64,000 nucleotides of DNA from Luteibaculum sp964627445 (GCA_964627445.1 CAZVJF010000007.1:62001-126000); one strand, 5' to 3'; positions 37,259-46,597 are shown, numbered from the stretch's first letter. The notes: generated from the sequence alone by a model not told the origin. Translations and numbers: made by a program.

Positions 37259-38539
37259 TTAGTGCAATTGAGACAGTACGTTTTCTAATTTCTTGAAGCA
37301 CTGGGTAATGTCATCCATCTTGGAAGTACCTACAGAAAGGCGGAACCAAGGCGAAGCAACGCTTGCACCAAAGGCGTAAAATGGCACTACGGCTAGCCCT
37401 GCTTCGTTGAGTAAGAAGGCAGTAACATCGTGCATGTCGCTCAACACAATGTCTTTGTATTTTTTCCCTACCAAATCAAACTTTACCGTGAGGTAAATAG
37501 CGGCTTGCGGTGCAATAGCATCTACGGCATATCCTTTTTGTGCTAAGTCTTGAAAGCCTTTGTAGAAGCCATCGAGGCGAATGCCCAGTTGCTCCTTAAA
37601 TCCATCCAAGTATACTTTCACCGCTGCCATATTACCTACAAACTTAGAGGCAGCTACCTGCTCTGCTTTGGGAGCCCAAGCGCCAATATGGCCTAGGATA
37701 GATTTCATGGCGTTGATAATCTTCTGCGGACCAAAAGCCCAACCTACGCGCACACCGGTAGCAGCAAATGCTTTAGACATACCATCGATATACAAGGTGT
37801 ATTCGCGCATTTCGGGTACCAGCGTAACGGGGTCTACGTGTTTGGTTTTACCGTGGGTTAGTGTCCAGTAGATTTGATCGTACATAAGGTACAGTGGCTT
37901 CTCCCCTTTAGCCTGTCGCTTTTTGTTTTCGTCCAAAATAGCATGGCATATAGGCTCTAGGTCTTCTGCGGTAAACACCGTACCCGTTGGGTTTAATGGT
38001 GAACACAAGGCCAGTAAACCTACCTCAGATAGATGCGGAATAATTTCCTCTGCCGTAGGCATAAAGTTATTCTCGGCACGGGTTTCTACCATAACCTTTT
38101 CACCATGTGCCAAATGCGTGTAGTGGTTGTTATTCCAAGAAGGCACAGGGAACAACACCTTCTCGCCATTATTCACAATAGCCTGAAAAGCCGCGTAAAT
38201 TAAGGGGCGAGCTCCCCCAGCTATCAAAAAGGAATTGGCATCATATTCCAACCCCTGATTCTTTTTGATAAAGGTAGAAACGCTTTGGCGCAATGGCGCT
38301 ATACCATTGGCTGCTGGGTAATTGGTTTCATTGGTTTCGTAGGCACGTATTATGCCTTGTTTTAGCTGAATGGGAATGGAGAAAAGCTTGGGGTCGAAGT
38401 CGCCAATGGTAAAGTTGTAAATGGTTTCTCCGGCCTCTATTTTTTCGCGGATTTCACCCGCTAGCTTTATAATTTCTGAGCCTTTTAAATTCTCGGCCAT
38501 TTCAGAAAGCTGGTGGTGGGTGGCTTCTGTAGTATTCAT
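37259..38539 (-). CDS. Class I/II pyridoxal-phosphate aminotransferase
   Basis: A 426-residue fold-type I aminotransferase. It has NYPAANGIAPLRQSV near the substrate loop, SPLNPTGTVF, the Asp in LYLMYDQIYW, the PLP lysine in YIDGMSKAFAATGVRVGW and the C-terminal Arg region SPWFRLSVGTS. It resembles aspartate/aromatic aminotransferases; the exact amino acid cannot be assigned. Monocistronic, with an exact -7 box upstream. Confidence 0.9.
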   Translation of the reverse strand: MNTTEATHHQLSEMAENLKGSEIIKLAGEIREKIEAGETIYNFTIGDFDPKLFSIPIQLKQGIIRAYETNETNYPAANGIAPLRQSVSTFIKKNQGLEYDANSFLIAGGARPLIYAAFQAIVNNGEKVLFPVPSWNNNHYTHLAHGEKVMVETRAENNFMPTAEEIIPHLSEVGLLALCSPLNPTGTVFTAEDLEPICHAILDENKKRQAKGEKPLYLMYDQIYWTLTHGKTKHVDPVTLVPEMREYTLYIDGMSKAFAATGVRVGWAFGPQKIINAMKSILGHIGAWAPKAEQVAASKFVGNMAAVKVYLDGFKEQLGIRLDGFYKGFQDLAQKGYAVDAIAPQAAIYLTVKFDLVGKKYKDIVLSDMHDVTAFLLNEAGLAVVPFYAFGASVASPWFRLSVGTSKMDDITQCFKKLENVLSQLH

Positions 38540-38564
38540 AAAAAGGTTAGGTTTTCTTCGAGTA

Positions 38565-38572
38565 CAAATATA
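38565..38572 (-). promoter_or_regulatory. -7 promoter box of the aminotransferase gene (TATATTTG)
   Basis: Exact TAnnTTTG on the minus strand, 25 nt before ATG 38539, leaving a leader of roughly 19 nt. Confidence 0.6.
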
Positions 38573-38647
38573 GTTATGCTAAAGGCTCCTGAGGTGTGGT
38601 CTCGGTTCACTTATTCACAAAGGGCTAGGCACTAAGTTTATAAGACC

Positions 38648-40381
38648 TTAAAAAAGGCTAAAAACAGGGTACCGCAGATGTCGGTCTTCGTAGTAGGCAC
38701 TGTGCTCATACACCCAGCGCTGTTGTTTGGATAAGCTATTTCGCAGTACTTCGGAGTCTTTTTTAGCCGCCTCAAATCGTGCGGCCAGTTCGGGGTTTGC
38801 GTGTAGTAGTTCGGCAGCCTTTTTATCCCATACATATGGCGAGTATCCCTCTTTTTGTTGTAGGATGGCATCAAAGGCGTTCCAGGCAAAATAAGAGTCG
38901 GTTGCTTCTGGTGTTAAAGTTTCTAGCAGTATACGTGCTGATTTCCCTCGAACGGGAATCAAGAAATCGCCTGGTTGTAGCGTAATTTCTTCTACCGTAT
39001 CGGTTGTTGCTACTTCGTAATGGAGGTAGTGCTTTTCGTAAGGCTGCGGGACCGTTTGGTAGGATTTTATGTAGTGTACCTTAGCAGAAACCGTACTGTC
39101 TTTCTCCACTTCTTGTACGGAAACGCCATGGTTCTGTAATTTTTCTGCTACTTGGTGGTATCCCCTTTGCAACACGTAGTATTTGGGCTTTTCAGCAAAT
39201 CGTGTTGCGGTGTAGGTATTGTAATACGCAATGGATGTATCCACCCTAACCTTTTTATTGTAAGTAAATAGTTTTTGGTTTGGATCTAAAGCACTGGAGC
39301 TTTCCTCATAAGCGTAACCCATAAAAGGAACGGTATCGGCTACCGTGGTGTCTATTTCCCAATCATAAGCTACTCGAGGCGTTTTCAAGTAGTGGTCTAC
39401 CGCGGCTTTGCGCTGCTGTTGTAGCTCCTCTCCGTTGTTTTGCAGCCATGTAGCCATGTGTTTCAGCAAAGCCAGAGTGCCTTCCGTTCGTTGTTTAAAA
39501 GGCTTTAGCATATGGGTTTCTATGGTGTAAGCGGGCGTAAAATGCAAAGCCGCGTAACCGTTGGCATAACGCGGCCAATCGATAAACTGGTAGATTCCAC
39601 CCCGCTGCGGTGCTCTACCCCAAACATTGACATAAGGCACCATGGGGAAGGAGTCTTGCATGGCTTGGTACAAAAATGGATTTAAGGTTTGGTTCACATA
39701 CGTTCCTAAGCCATAGCCTAGTTTATCTTTTTGGGGTTCTAACAAGGTAACCACATGCTGGTAGTCGGCTCCGTTGGATACGTGCGTATCTACAAACAAA
39801 TCGGGATCGAGATGGTGGAACAATTGCGCTAAGGCAGCGGCATTTTTGCTATCCATTTTTATGCAGTCTCTATTAAGGTCTAGGTTTTGTGCGTTGCCAC
39901 GAAATCCATATGCTTCAGGCCCATTTTGATTGGCTCGCGAATGGGAGTTGCGCTTCAGTGCACCGCCCACATTGTACACGGGTACCATAGCCAGCACTAC
40001 CTTGCTAAGGCGGTTTGCCATTGCTGGGTTTTTATGCATTTGCCAAAGCCACCACTGGCAGGCGTCTATGCCATCGGGTTCTCCAGGATGAATACCATTG
40101 TTTATGAAGAATACCGTTTTATTGGAGTTTTTAAGGTCCTTCCAGGAAGTAATGTTTCCGGCATTCCAGGTCACCAAATGCAACGGAAGTCCGGCATCGG
40201 TATGGCCTACCTCCCACAGCTGGGTATTCTCATTCTGCTGTGCCATTTGCTCCCAAAAATCTATAGTTTGGTGGTAGGTGGCGCTTTGGGCTCCGTTGCT
40301 GGTAATAAAAACCGGAGTCGGTGTTTCTTTTTCTGCTGCGCAAGCAAACAACAGCAGCGCGAGATAACAAAGGTGTTTCAT
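38648..40381 (-). CDS. M14-family zinc carboxypeptidase, lipoprotein
   Basis: A 577-residue lipoprotein (signal MKHLCYLALLLFAC). The M14 metallopeptidase domain occupies about residues 35-330: zinc ligands His98 and Glu101 (GIHPGEPDG), a third His in LFVDTHVSNG, the substrate-binding NLDLNRDCI, and a catalytic Glu in YTIETHM. The C-terminal ~240 residues are an extra domain common in Bacteroidota M14 proteins. It probably trims peptides at the periplasmic or outer face of the envelope. No operon partner. Confidence 0.9.
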   Translation of the reverse strand: MKHLCYLALLLFACAAEKETPTPVFITSNGAQSATYHQTIDFWEQMAQQNENTQLWEVGHTDAGLPLHLVTWNAGNITSWKDLKNSNKTVFFINNGIHPGEPDGIDACQWWLWQMHKNPAMANRLSKVVLAMVPVYNVGGALKRNSHSRANQNGPEAYGFRGNAQNLDLNRDCIKMDSKNAAALAQLFHHLDPDLFVDTHVSNGADYQHVVTLLEPQKDKLGYGLGTYVNQTLNPFLYQAMQDSFPMVPYVNVWGRAPQRGGIYQFIDWPRYANGYAALHFTPAYTIETHMLKPFKQRTEGTLALLKHMATWLQNNGEELQQQRKAAVDHYLKTPRVAYDWEIDTTVADTVPFMGYAYEESSSALDPNQKLFTYNKKVRVDTSIAYYNTYTATRFAEKPKYYVLQRGYHQVAEKLQNHGVSVQEVEKDSTVSAKVHYIKSYQTVPQPYEKHYLHYEVATTDTVEEITLQPGDFLIPVRGKSARILLETLTPEATDSYFAWNAFDAILQQKEGYSPYVWDKKAAELLHANPELAARFEAAKKDSEVLRNSLSKQQRWVYEHSAYYEDRHLRYPVFSLF

Positions 40382-40529
40382 GGTTTTTAGCTTGCGGACA
40401 AGGTAAGTTATTATGCGGATTTCGGGTTATGGAGCAAAACCAGCAGCTAATCCTCCAAATATTTTGCTTAAGCCAAAGCTAGCGCCTATCAAGTGCGTTT
40501 GCCGGTATCTTCCGAGAAAGATAAGGTTT

Positions 40530-41519
40530 ATGCTCTCTCAATTCTTCTGCTCTCTTCTCCTTGGGCTCCTTTTCTTAGGATCATATGCCCAGGATCGCTA
40601 CACTCCTTCCGATGCATTTCCCGAAGCGGAAAATGATGCCACAGTGCTTCAGCTTTCCACAGATGAAGCCTTGGACATTTTATCAGGTGGGGTAGCCATT
40701 GACGCGAAATCCAGACGTATTTTTAGAAAAAGTGAGCGCTGGAAAAAACGTGCTATTAAGCGTTTAACGCGTTCGGAAGTACAGCTGCAAGAATACCAAG
40801 ACCAGGCTAAGCGCTGGTCTGCCGAAATGGCCTACGCACTCTACGAGCAGACCAAAGCTGATATTCAAATTGCACCCATCACAGAGGCCAATGCATACGA
40901 TGTAAAGCTGTATCGATACTTTAAAAACATAGAGGCCCATCACGAGTGGTTGGTAACACAATGGCAACAGGCAATAAAGCCGCCCATAGGAGAACGCATT
41001 GCCTACACGGAAAGCCGTATTTCAGGACTCTTGATTATTAAGAAGGAGTTGCTCCAAAAACCAGAGGATTCACCTTCATATACTTTCCAACTGAAGGATA
41101 TTAATAATCACATATCCAGCCTATTATCCTACTTAAAATCGGTGTATAAGCACACGGTTCCCGTAGCTATAGATGGCCAGTCTATGTACCATGTTTTGGA
41201 ATTGGCGCATGCCGCATACCCTGATGAAATAGGCATGAGCGAACGCGAGATAACGATAGATTCCGATGCCAGGGACCGGTTGCAGTTTATGCGTTTTATG
41301 ACAGAAACAGTAAAAGGCATGGATGATGCTTATTTTAGAACGGTAGCACTAGCCAAGAAAGCCAACACGGCCAGTATAAATATCTTGGAAGGCAGACGCA
41401 GCCAGGAAAACATAGAGAAGCTGCGTGCCTTACAAGCCGACCAGAAACATTTCATGCAGATATTTAGAACCAAGTATTATTCCCAACGCCCTCCGCGTGT
41501 GGAGTATGCCCAGCGATAA
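40530..41519 (+). CDS. Exported helical protein of unknown function
   Basis: A 329-residue protein. The start at ATG 40530 gives the signal peptide MLSQFFCSLLLGLLFLGSYAQ; the frame upstream to 40413 looks non-coding. The mature part is mostly helical and charged (KSERWKKRAIKRLTRSEVQLQEYQDQ...). I recognise no family and no catalytic motif. It is divergent from the M14 gene and ends at a good terminator. Confidence 0.75.
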   Translation: MLSQFFCSLLLGLLFLGSYAQDRYTPSDAFPEAENDATVLQLSTDEALDILSGGVAIDAKSRRIFRKSERWKKRAIKRLTRSEVQLQEYQDQAKRWSAEMAYALYEQTKADIQIAPITEANAYDVKLYRYFKNIEAHHEWLVTQWQQAIKPPIGERIAYTESRISGLLIIKKELLQKPEDSPSYTFQLKDINNHISSLLSYLKSVYKHTVPVAIDGQSMYHVLELAHAAYPDEIGMSEREITIDSDARDRLQFMRFMTETVKGMDDAYFRTVALAKKANTASINILEGRRSQENIEKLRALQADQKHFMQIFRTKYYSQRPPRVEYAQR

Positions 41520-41554
41520 GTAGCCCAAGTATCGCATACAAACCCAAAAGAATG

Positions 41555-41587
41555 CCGCTCCTGCTTTGCGGGAGCGGTTTCTTTTTT
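41555..41587 (+). terminator. Intrinsic terminator
   Basis: CCGCTCC-TGC, short loop, GC-GGAGCGG, then a T-rich tract; it separates the exported helical protein gene from the class V aminotransferase gene. Confidence 0.85.
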
Positions 41588-41603
41588 CGTACTTTTTCAG
41601 CAT

Positions 41604-42689
41604 ATGATACCAGTAGATCTTCGGAAAAAGTACCCGCTCCTAGAACAGGAAACCTATTTAAACACACCCAGCACGGGGCTAATTACCGAGGATATTGGTA
41701 GAGCGGGAATGATGTTCTACAACGAATTCCAGATGCGCGGAAGTACTTACGCCCACGAGTTATTGGAAAATGAAATTCCCGCTATAAAGGATCTTGCGGC
41801 TAACTTTTTTGAGTGCCCGACCCGCAATCTTGCATTTGTTCCCTCCTTTACTTTGGGCCTACAAATGCTAGTACTAAGTTGGCCAAAGGATGCTCGAATC
41901 ATGCTATTGGAGGGCGATTATCCTAGCATTACGGTACCGCTACAACGGCAGTTTAAGCATCTTACTCAGGTAAAAGCACAGCCACACGGCTTCTACAGTA
42001 CCGAGCACATTAGCGAGCAAATTGTGCTAACAAAACCGCAGTTTTTAGTGTTGAGCCAGGTGCAGTATCACAGCGGTCAAATCTTAGACCTTGACAGTAT
42101 TAATGCGGCTTGCCTAAAAGTAGGTGCAAGGTTAATTGTGGATGGAACGCAACATGCGGGAGCTTTTCCAGTACACTTTGATGAACACCCAGCCGATGTG
42201 TACCTGTGCAGCACCTACAAATGGTTAACCGCGGGTTTTGGAGCAGGTATTGCTATGGCCAAAGAGGACTACTTACAACAGTTCCCTCTGGTTACGGGGG
42301 GATACGGCAGTATGAATTGGGAAACAGGTAAGGCCAGTGAGGGAATGCAGGCTCTAGAACCGAACCACCGCAATAAACCGGCTATTCTTTGTTTGGGAGA
42401 GGCCCTGCGATTACATCAAGAGTTGGGCACTAAGAACATAAACACCCACCACTTGGGTTTAATGGATGAATTTCTAGATCGCTGTCCCGAAAATATTCGC
42501 ATAACCGGCACCAAAAAGGCAAAAGACTACGCTGCTTTTTGCTGTTTGGACGATGCTTCGGGCGATTTGCACCAAAGGCTTACTCAAGACCGTATTACCC
42601 ATACCTATCGCTTCGGTAGGGTGCGGCTTGGCTTTCACTTTTACAATAATGACGAGGATTTAGAACACCTGCTAAAGGTCTTGTCTTAA
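41604..42689 (+). CDS. Class V aminotransferase-fold PLP enzyme (possible EgtE-like C-S lyase)
   Basis: A 361-residue fold-type I PLP enzyme. It shows the N-terminal YLNTPSTGLI, the cofactor Asp in LIVDGTQHAGAFPV and the Schiff-base Lys in VYLCSTYKWLTAGFGAG. It belongs to the class V/cysteine-desulfurase-like group. It faces the egtB-egtD-DUF427 operon tail to tail (4-bp overlap of the coding ends). In actinobacteria the last step of ergothioneine synthesis is done by EgtE, a PLP C-S lyase of this fold, and no other candidate is seen here. That role is inferred from context; a kynureninase-like or unrelated desulfurase role is equally possible. A near-consensus box TACTTTTT ends 6 nt before the ATG. 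Confidence 0.85.
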   Translation: MIPVDLRKKYPLLEQETYLNTPSTGLITEDIGRAGMMFYNEFQMRGSTYAHELLENEIPAIKDLAANFFECPTRNLAFVPSFTLGLQMLVLSWPKDARIMLLEGDYPSITVPLQRQFKHLTQVKAQPHGFYSTEHISEQIVLTKPQFLVLSQVQYHSGQILDLDSINAACLKVGARLIVDGTQHAGAFPVHFDEHPADVYLCSTYKWLTAGFGAGIAMAKEDYLQQFPLVTGGYGSMNWETGKASEGMQALEPNHRNKPAILCLGEALRLHQELGTKNINTHHLGLMDEFLDRCPENIRITGTKKAKDYAAFCCLDDASGDLHQRLTQDRITHTYRFGRVRLGFHFYNNDEDLEHLLKVLS

Positions 42690-42970
42690 TCCCGCACCAC
42701 TTCCACTCCTTTCCAGAATGCCACGTGATCTTTGATACTCTCGGCTAGTTTGGATGGTGTTGGGTAATACCAAGCCGCATCTTGGTTTTCATCACTATTT
42801 ACCTCTATAGTGTAATATTTGGCTGTGCCTTTCCAATGGCAAACCGATGTAGTGCGGCTGCTCTTGAAAAACTCCATATTGAGGCTATCTTTTGGGAAAT
42901 AGTGATTGCCCTCTATAACTACGGTATTATTGCTTTGGGCTAAAACGGTATCCTTCCAAACTGCTTTCAT
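42686..42970 (-). CDS. DUF427 protein
   Basis: A 94-residue protein: MKAVWKDTVLAQSNNTVVIEGNHYFP ... CHWKGTAKYY ... AAWYYPTPSKLAESIKDHVAFWKGVEV is the classic DUF427 pattern, a small beta-tent fold of unknown activity. ATG 42970 overlaps the egtD stop (ATGA), so it is translationally coupled to egtD. DUF427 genes are often found beside various metabolic operons; a role in the ergothioneine-type pathway is possible but unproven. Confidence 0.9.
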   Translation of the reverse strand: MKAVWKDTVLAQSNNTVVIEGNHYFPKDSLNMEFFKSSRTTSVCHWKGTAKYYTIEVNSDENQDAAWYYPTPSKLAESIKDHVAFWKGVEVVRD

Positions 42971-43902
42971 ACGCTTGTTTTTTCTAAGAGAAAATCGCAA
43001 AAATAATTGCGCTGATCCCGAAATTCTTTTCGAACCACTAAGCCGGTGTCGGCCAGGATATTGTTTAACACTTCAAGATCGTATTTTCGAGATATTTCCA
43101 TAAAGATACGCTCTCCTTTGGAAAAATGAACTGCTGTATTCGCACTACCCAGTCTTACAGTTTGATCGCTTCTACTCTCTAAATAACTTTTTGCAATGCC
43201 GTTGTCTTCTTCATACTCGGCTACGTGCTCAAACTGATCGAGGTCAAAGTCACCGTTCATTTCTCGGTTTATGCGCTGCAGCAAGTTCAGGTTAAAATCT
43301 CGCGTATAACCTTGAGCATCATCATAGGCAGGAAGGACAATATCGCTACTTTTCTTAAGGTCCAGCCCCAACAAAACCATATCGCCATCTTGAAGCACAT
43401 CGGCTAGCTGCTGCATAAAAGATTTCGCTTGTTCATCCGTCATGTTGCCCAAATTAGATCCTAGAAAAAGAATCACCTTTTTTCCACTGCCCTCAAGGTG
43501 TTTGAGCACCTTAAAATATTCACCCTGCAACCCTTCAAACTGAAGTTCTGGCAACTCTTGCTTTAGGCGATTTTCCAACTGGCAAATGGCATTTTCCGAG
43601 ATATCGATGGGGCGGTACAGCACCTGCTTTCCCTGCAGTGCTTTAAGCAACTCAATCGTTTTTGTACCATCTCCGGCACCCAGTTCAAACAAGGAGATCC
43701 CATTTCCCTGATCTGGAAATTCTCGGATGATATCGCTACTCTGCTGCGTTATAATTTCGTATTCCGCATCGGTGAGGTAATACTCCGGTGCGTTCATGAT
43801 TTTCACGAAAAGCGCATCTCCTTTTTCATCATAAAAATACTTGGAAGGAAGGTGTTTGGGTTGTGCTTTGAGGCCCGTGATTATTTCTTCGGTAAAGGTC
43901 AT
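42967..43902 (-). CDS. egtD: L-histidine N-alpha-methyltransferase EgtD
   Basis: A 311-residue SAM-dependent methyltransferase that trimethylates histidine to hercynine. It has the EgtD N-terminus (LPSKYFYDEKGDALFVKIMNAPEYYLTDAEYEI), the SAM loop LFELGAGDGTKT, PIDIS, LFLGSNLGNM and a C-terminal CDFLLEK. The start codon follows the egtB stop by one base and the gene overlaps DUF427 by 4 bp. The pairing with egtB strongly supports the ergothioneine-type assignment. Confidence 0.95.
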   Translation of the reverse strand: MTFTEEIITGLKAQPKHLPSKYFYDEKGDALFVKIMNAPEYYLTDAEYEIITQQSSDIIREFPDQGNGISLFELGAGDGTKTIELLKALQGKQVLYRPIDISENAICQLENRLKQELPELQFEGLQGEYFKVLKHLEGSGKKVILFLGSNLGNMTDEQAKSFMQQLADVLQDGDMVLLGLDLKKSSDIVLPAYDDAQGYTRDFNLNLLQRINREMNGDFDLDQFEHVAEYEEDNGIAKSYLESRSDQTVRLGSANTAVHFSKGERIFMEISRKYDLEVLNNILADTGLVVRKEFRDQRNYFCDFLLEKTSV

Positions 43903-43903
43903 A

Positions 43904-45085
43904 TTAAAGGTCTTGCGCCAAGCGGATTCCTGTAGCTTGCCATTGGTATTGGGGGTGAAAAAAATTGCGATAGCTTATTCTACTGTGGCCAGGGGCTGTA
44001 GCTTTTGATGCTCCACGAAGCACCATTTGGTTTACCATAAACTTGCCATTGTACTCCCCTACCGCTCCTTGGGGCGCAGTATATTTAGGGTACGGTAGAT
44101 ACGCGCTTTGCGTCCATTCCCAGGCATTTCCCCAATGTAATTTGGATGCTGCGGCCTCCCACTCGAATTCGGTAAGTAGACGTTTGCCACGCCATAAAGC
44201 ATAAGCCTGTGCTTCGTAATAGTTGATATGGCACAGGATAGCATCTGGGTTTACTGGTATCAAACCTCGTAGCGTATACTGATGCCATTGACCGGATATT
44301 TTTTTCCAGTACAATGGGTGTTGTAACTGGTGTTCCTTGATAAACTGCCAGCCTTCATCCAACCAATAATGGTGCTTTTGATATCCTCCATGGGCTATAA
44401 ACTCCTGAAAGGCACCATTGGTAACTAGGTTCCCGTCAATTGCTACGTCTTCTACAAATGTGCGATGTCTTCCGTGCTCATTGTCAAAGCTAAACCCAGA
44501 ACCCTCAAACCCTATTTCATAAACGCCAGCACTCAGTGGTACAGGATCGTATTGGGGCTCCACGGTATCTACTAAAGAAAAGTTTTCTTGGTATACGGGG
44601 TATGTGGGGTTGCAGCTTAGAATGTACTTAAAATCGGTAATGAGCAGTTCTTGGTGCTGCTGCTCGTGCTGTAAACCAAGCGCTATTAGTCTTTCAATTT
44701 GGGGATCTTCAGTTTCTTGCAGTAGTTTTTCGATGTGGAAATCTACATGGGCTCGAAATTCCCAGATTTCCGATAACGGGGGTCGCGTCAATAAGCCACG
44801 GTGGTCCCGGTTTAGCCGCTCTCCTACTCCATTGTAATAGGAATTGAAGAGATACGCATAAGTGCTATTGAAGCGCTTGTATCCTGGGGCGAACTGAGAT
44901 AACACAAACTCTTCGAAAAACCATGTGGTATGGGCTATATGCCATTTTGCCGGGCTAACAAACACCGCAGGCTGTGGAATGTAGTCTTCTGGAGATAGCG
45001 GATTGCAGAGGTCTTGGGTTCTGCGCCTTATGCTCTGGTACTGGGGTAAAATTTCAGGTGCGGAGGTAACGGTTTCGCGCTCCAT
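43904..45085 (-). CDS. egtB: Ergothioneine synthesis sulfoxide synthase EgtB-like
   Basis: A 393-residue non-heme iron enzyme. The N-terminal DinB-like domain supplies the iron ligands (WHIAHTTWFFEE and HEQQHQE). The C-terminal formylglycine-generating-enzyme fold ends WEWTQSAYLPYP ... VLRGASKATAPGHSRISYRNFF. It joins hercynine (from EgtD) with a thiol donor and O2. I place the start at ATG 45085 (MERETVTSAPEILPQY); the open frame that continues to 45400 runs through the terminator and the N gap and is an artefact. No EgtA or EgtC is seen, so cysteine is a plausible thiol donor. Confidence 0.9.
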   Translation of the reverse strand: MERETVTSAPEILPQYQSIRRRTQDLCNPLSPEDYIPQPAVFVSPAKWHIAHTTWFFEEFVLSQFAPGYKRFNSTYAYLFNSYYNGVGERLNRDHRGLLTRPPLSEIWEFRAHVDFHIEKLLQETEDPQIERLIALGLQHEQQHQELLITDFKYILSCNPTYPVYQENFSLVDTVEPQYDPVPLSAGVYEIGFEGSGFSFDNEHGRHRTFVEDVAIDGNLVTNGAFQEFIAHGGYQKHHYWLDEGWQFIKEHQLQHPLYWKKISGQWHQYTLRGLIPVNPDAILCHINYYEAQAYALWRGKRLLTEFEWEAAASKLHWGNAWEWTQSAYLPYPKYTAPQGAVGEYNGKFMVNQMVLRGASKATAPGHSRISYRNFFHPQYQWQATGIRLAQDL

Positions 45086-45159
45086 ATTTCTGCTCGGTTT
45101 TGTCCTTACAACATACGGAAAAAGTTGTGGAACCGTATGGTGCATTGCGATTGCGCTAG

Positions 45160-45214
45160 CAAGAAATAAAAAAACCACCCCGTATGAGGTGGTTTTTCCA
45201 TATTTTATGAATTG
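45160..45214. repeat. 55-bp exact copy of 46560-46614 at left edge of gap
   Basis: These 55 bases equal 46560-46614 exactly and stop at the first N. They contain the terminator that follows the GEVED paralogue ending at 46622. Confidence 0.95.
45168..45197 (-). terminator. Terminator of the gap-interrupted GEVED gene
   Basis: AAAAACCACC / GGTGGTTTTT stem; on the minus strand it is followed by seven T. Identical to the terminator at 46568-46597. Confidence 0.9.
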
Positions 45215-45314
45215 NNNNNNNNNNNNNNNNNNNNNNNNNNNNNNNNNNNNNNNNNNNNNNNNNNNNNNNNNNNNNNNNNNNNNNNNNNNNNNNNNNNNNN
45301 NNNNNNNNNNNNNN
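45215..45314. other. Assembly gap (100 N)
   Basis: Exactly 100 N, an arbitrary scaffold spacer. The 55-bp flanks on both sides match the neighbouring paralogue, which predicts about 3,333 bp of hidden sequence (see findings). Confidence 0.95.
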
Positions 45315-45369
45315 TGTTTTGATCTACTACAATGCTCTCTATGGCAGCATCTATAAAGTGCCCAGGAAT
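45315..45369. repeat. 55-bp exact copy of 49948-50002 at right edge of gap
   Basis: Bases 45315-45369 equal 49948-50002; the first mismatch is C at 45370 against G at 50003. Its length is the same as the repeat at the left edge of the gap. Confidence 0.95.
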
Positions 45370-46290
45370 CGCTACCGTAGATACATCGTAAGCCAACCAA
45401 AACCAGTTGTCGCCCGGATTTAGCTCGGAAAGATTATCATCAATGTTGTTAATTGAGAATACAGCTTTGGGATCCGTTCGTGATCCTACACGGTTATTGG
45501 TAGCAAAATTATCGCTAGCACCCGTGTAGTAAAGGTCTGCGTTTAGTACGTCAAAGTCAACATCGGTGCTGGCTGATTGATTGAAGTTAATTGTTTTTAG
45601 AATAGCTGGCTTCACACAAACCACATTCGGGTCAGAAACAGCAACATTAAAACCAAGAACAACTTGATCTACCAACCCTTTGCTTGTATACTCTTCAGAA
45701 CCTTGAAGTGCAGCTATTGTACTAACTGTTTGGTACTCGGTTTTGCAGATGTTAATCGTGTAATCTTCGGTTTCGCCTCTAAAATCCTGTTCACAAGCAC
45801 TAGCATATGGACCCTGGGCAGAGTTATCCCACTCATGTACAACACGCAATCTTGTAGACCCTTCAGGTATATTGGGAACAGTGATGTTGGCAACAAAAAC
45901 AGCTGGATCACCCGTAGGTTTAGATGGAAGCAGGTAGGATTCATTGGCATCGCTAAAGTCACCGTCTTTATTCCAATCTATATAAACATTTCCATAATGA
46001 GTGGCTGAAGTTCCAAAAGAACCTCTGGTAGTAAATTCAACTGCATAGTCTTCACCAACCTCCACTGTAGCTTGAAAGTTATTATTTCCAGTGAAGTTAC
46101 CGTAACCATTAGCGCTGTAGCCACCTGAGTTATTTACCCAAATGGTTCCCCCTCCGTTATCTTTAAATTCAACGTTGGAAATAAAATTCGAACTCGCATC
46201 AAAGCCCGATGCGCAATAATTTTGGCCATGTAGCGTCATTGCTCCTATGACTAGCATAAGCGCGCAGCTGTAGCGTAAAGTTTTCTTCAT
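45315..46290 (-). CDS. GEVED-domain T9SS cargo protein, N-terminal part (3' end in assembly gap)
   Basis: 325 codons from ATG 46290 to the gap; the open frame then reads through N and is artificial. Signal peptide MKKTLRYSCALMLVIGAMTLHGQ, then a GEVED domain (YCASGFDASSNFISNVEF ... VYIDWNKDGDFSD ... GETEDYTINIC) and a region like the N-terminal domain of BNR-repeat sialidases (NWFWLAYDVSTVAIPGHFIDAAIESIVVD, split here by description only). It is a close paralogue of the next gene. Joining it to the paralogue's 3' part keeps the frame and predicts a 1,433-residue protein with a T9SS type A end. Confidence 0.88.
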
Positions 46291-46361
46291 GTCCGCGAAA
46301 ATAATCATCGAAGAAAACTGACCGTTTGTCTAAGGATAAAGACCAATTAGCAAATTGCTGC

Positions 46362-46374
46362 AGATTTGAAATCT
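46362..46374. promoter_or_regulatory. Conserved palindrome AGATTTGAAATCT, copy 1
   Basis: A 13-bp perfect palindrome whose near edge lies 72 bp upstream of ATG 46290. The same palindrome, at the same distance, precedes the paralogue at 50866. It may be an operator or upstream activator site; the binding protein is unknown. Confidence 0.5.
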
Positions 46375-46567
46375 CACCATGCGATCCTAGTAAAACAAAA
46401 TTTGGTTTTTAGCGATTTCAGGAAATTTGCTCGGCTCACTTTTGCGTATATCCCGTCCTTTTACGTCATAAATGAATTAAACAAAACAAAACAGTAAGTT
46501 TTGAACGTGATAAGTGAACAAATAGAGCCTGCCCCCGATTTTTATTGACCCTATCCGAACAAGAAAT

Positions 46568-46597
46568 AAAAAAACCACCCCGTATGAGGTGGTTTTT
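46568..46597 (-). terminator. Terminator of the second GEVED gene
   Basis: AAAAACCACC / GGTGGTTTTT stem with an 8-nt loop and a T-run on the minus strand, 25 nt beyond the stop. Confidence 0.9.

Noticed and set aside
43904..45400. Extended egtB reading frame reaching 45400 through the N gap
   Set aside because: The part beyond 45085 runs through a terminator and undefined bases; the first 28 residues are antisense to a GEVED gene and recur antisense to its paralogue.
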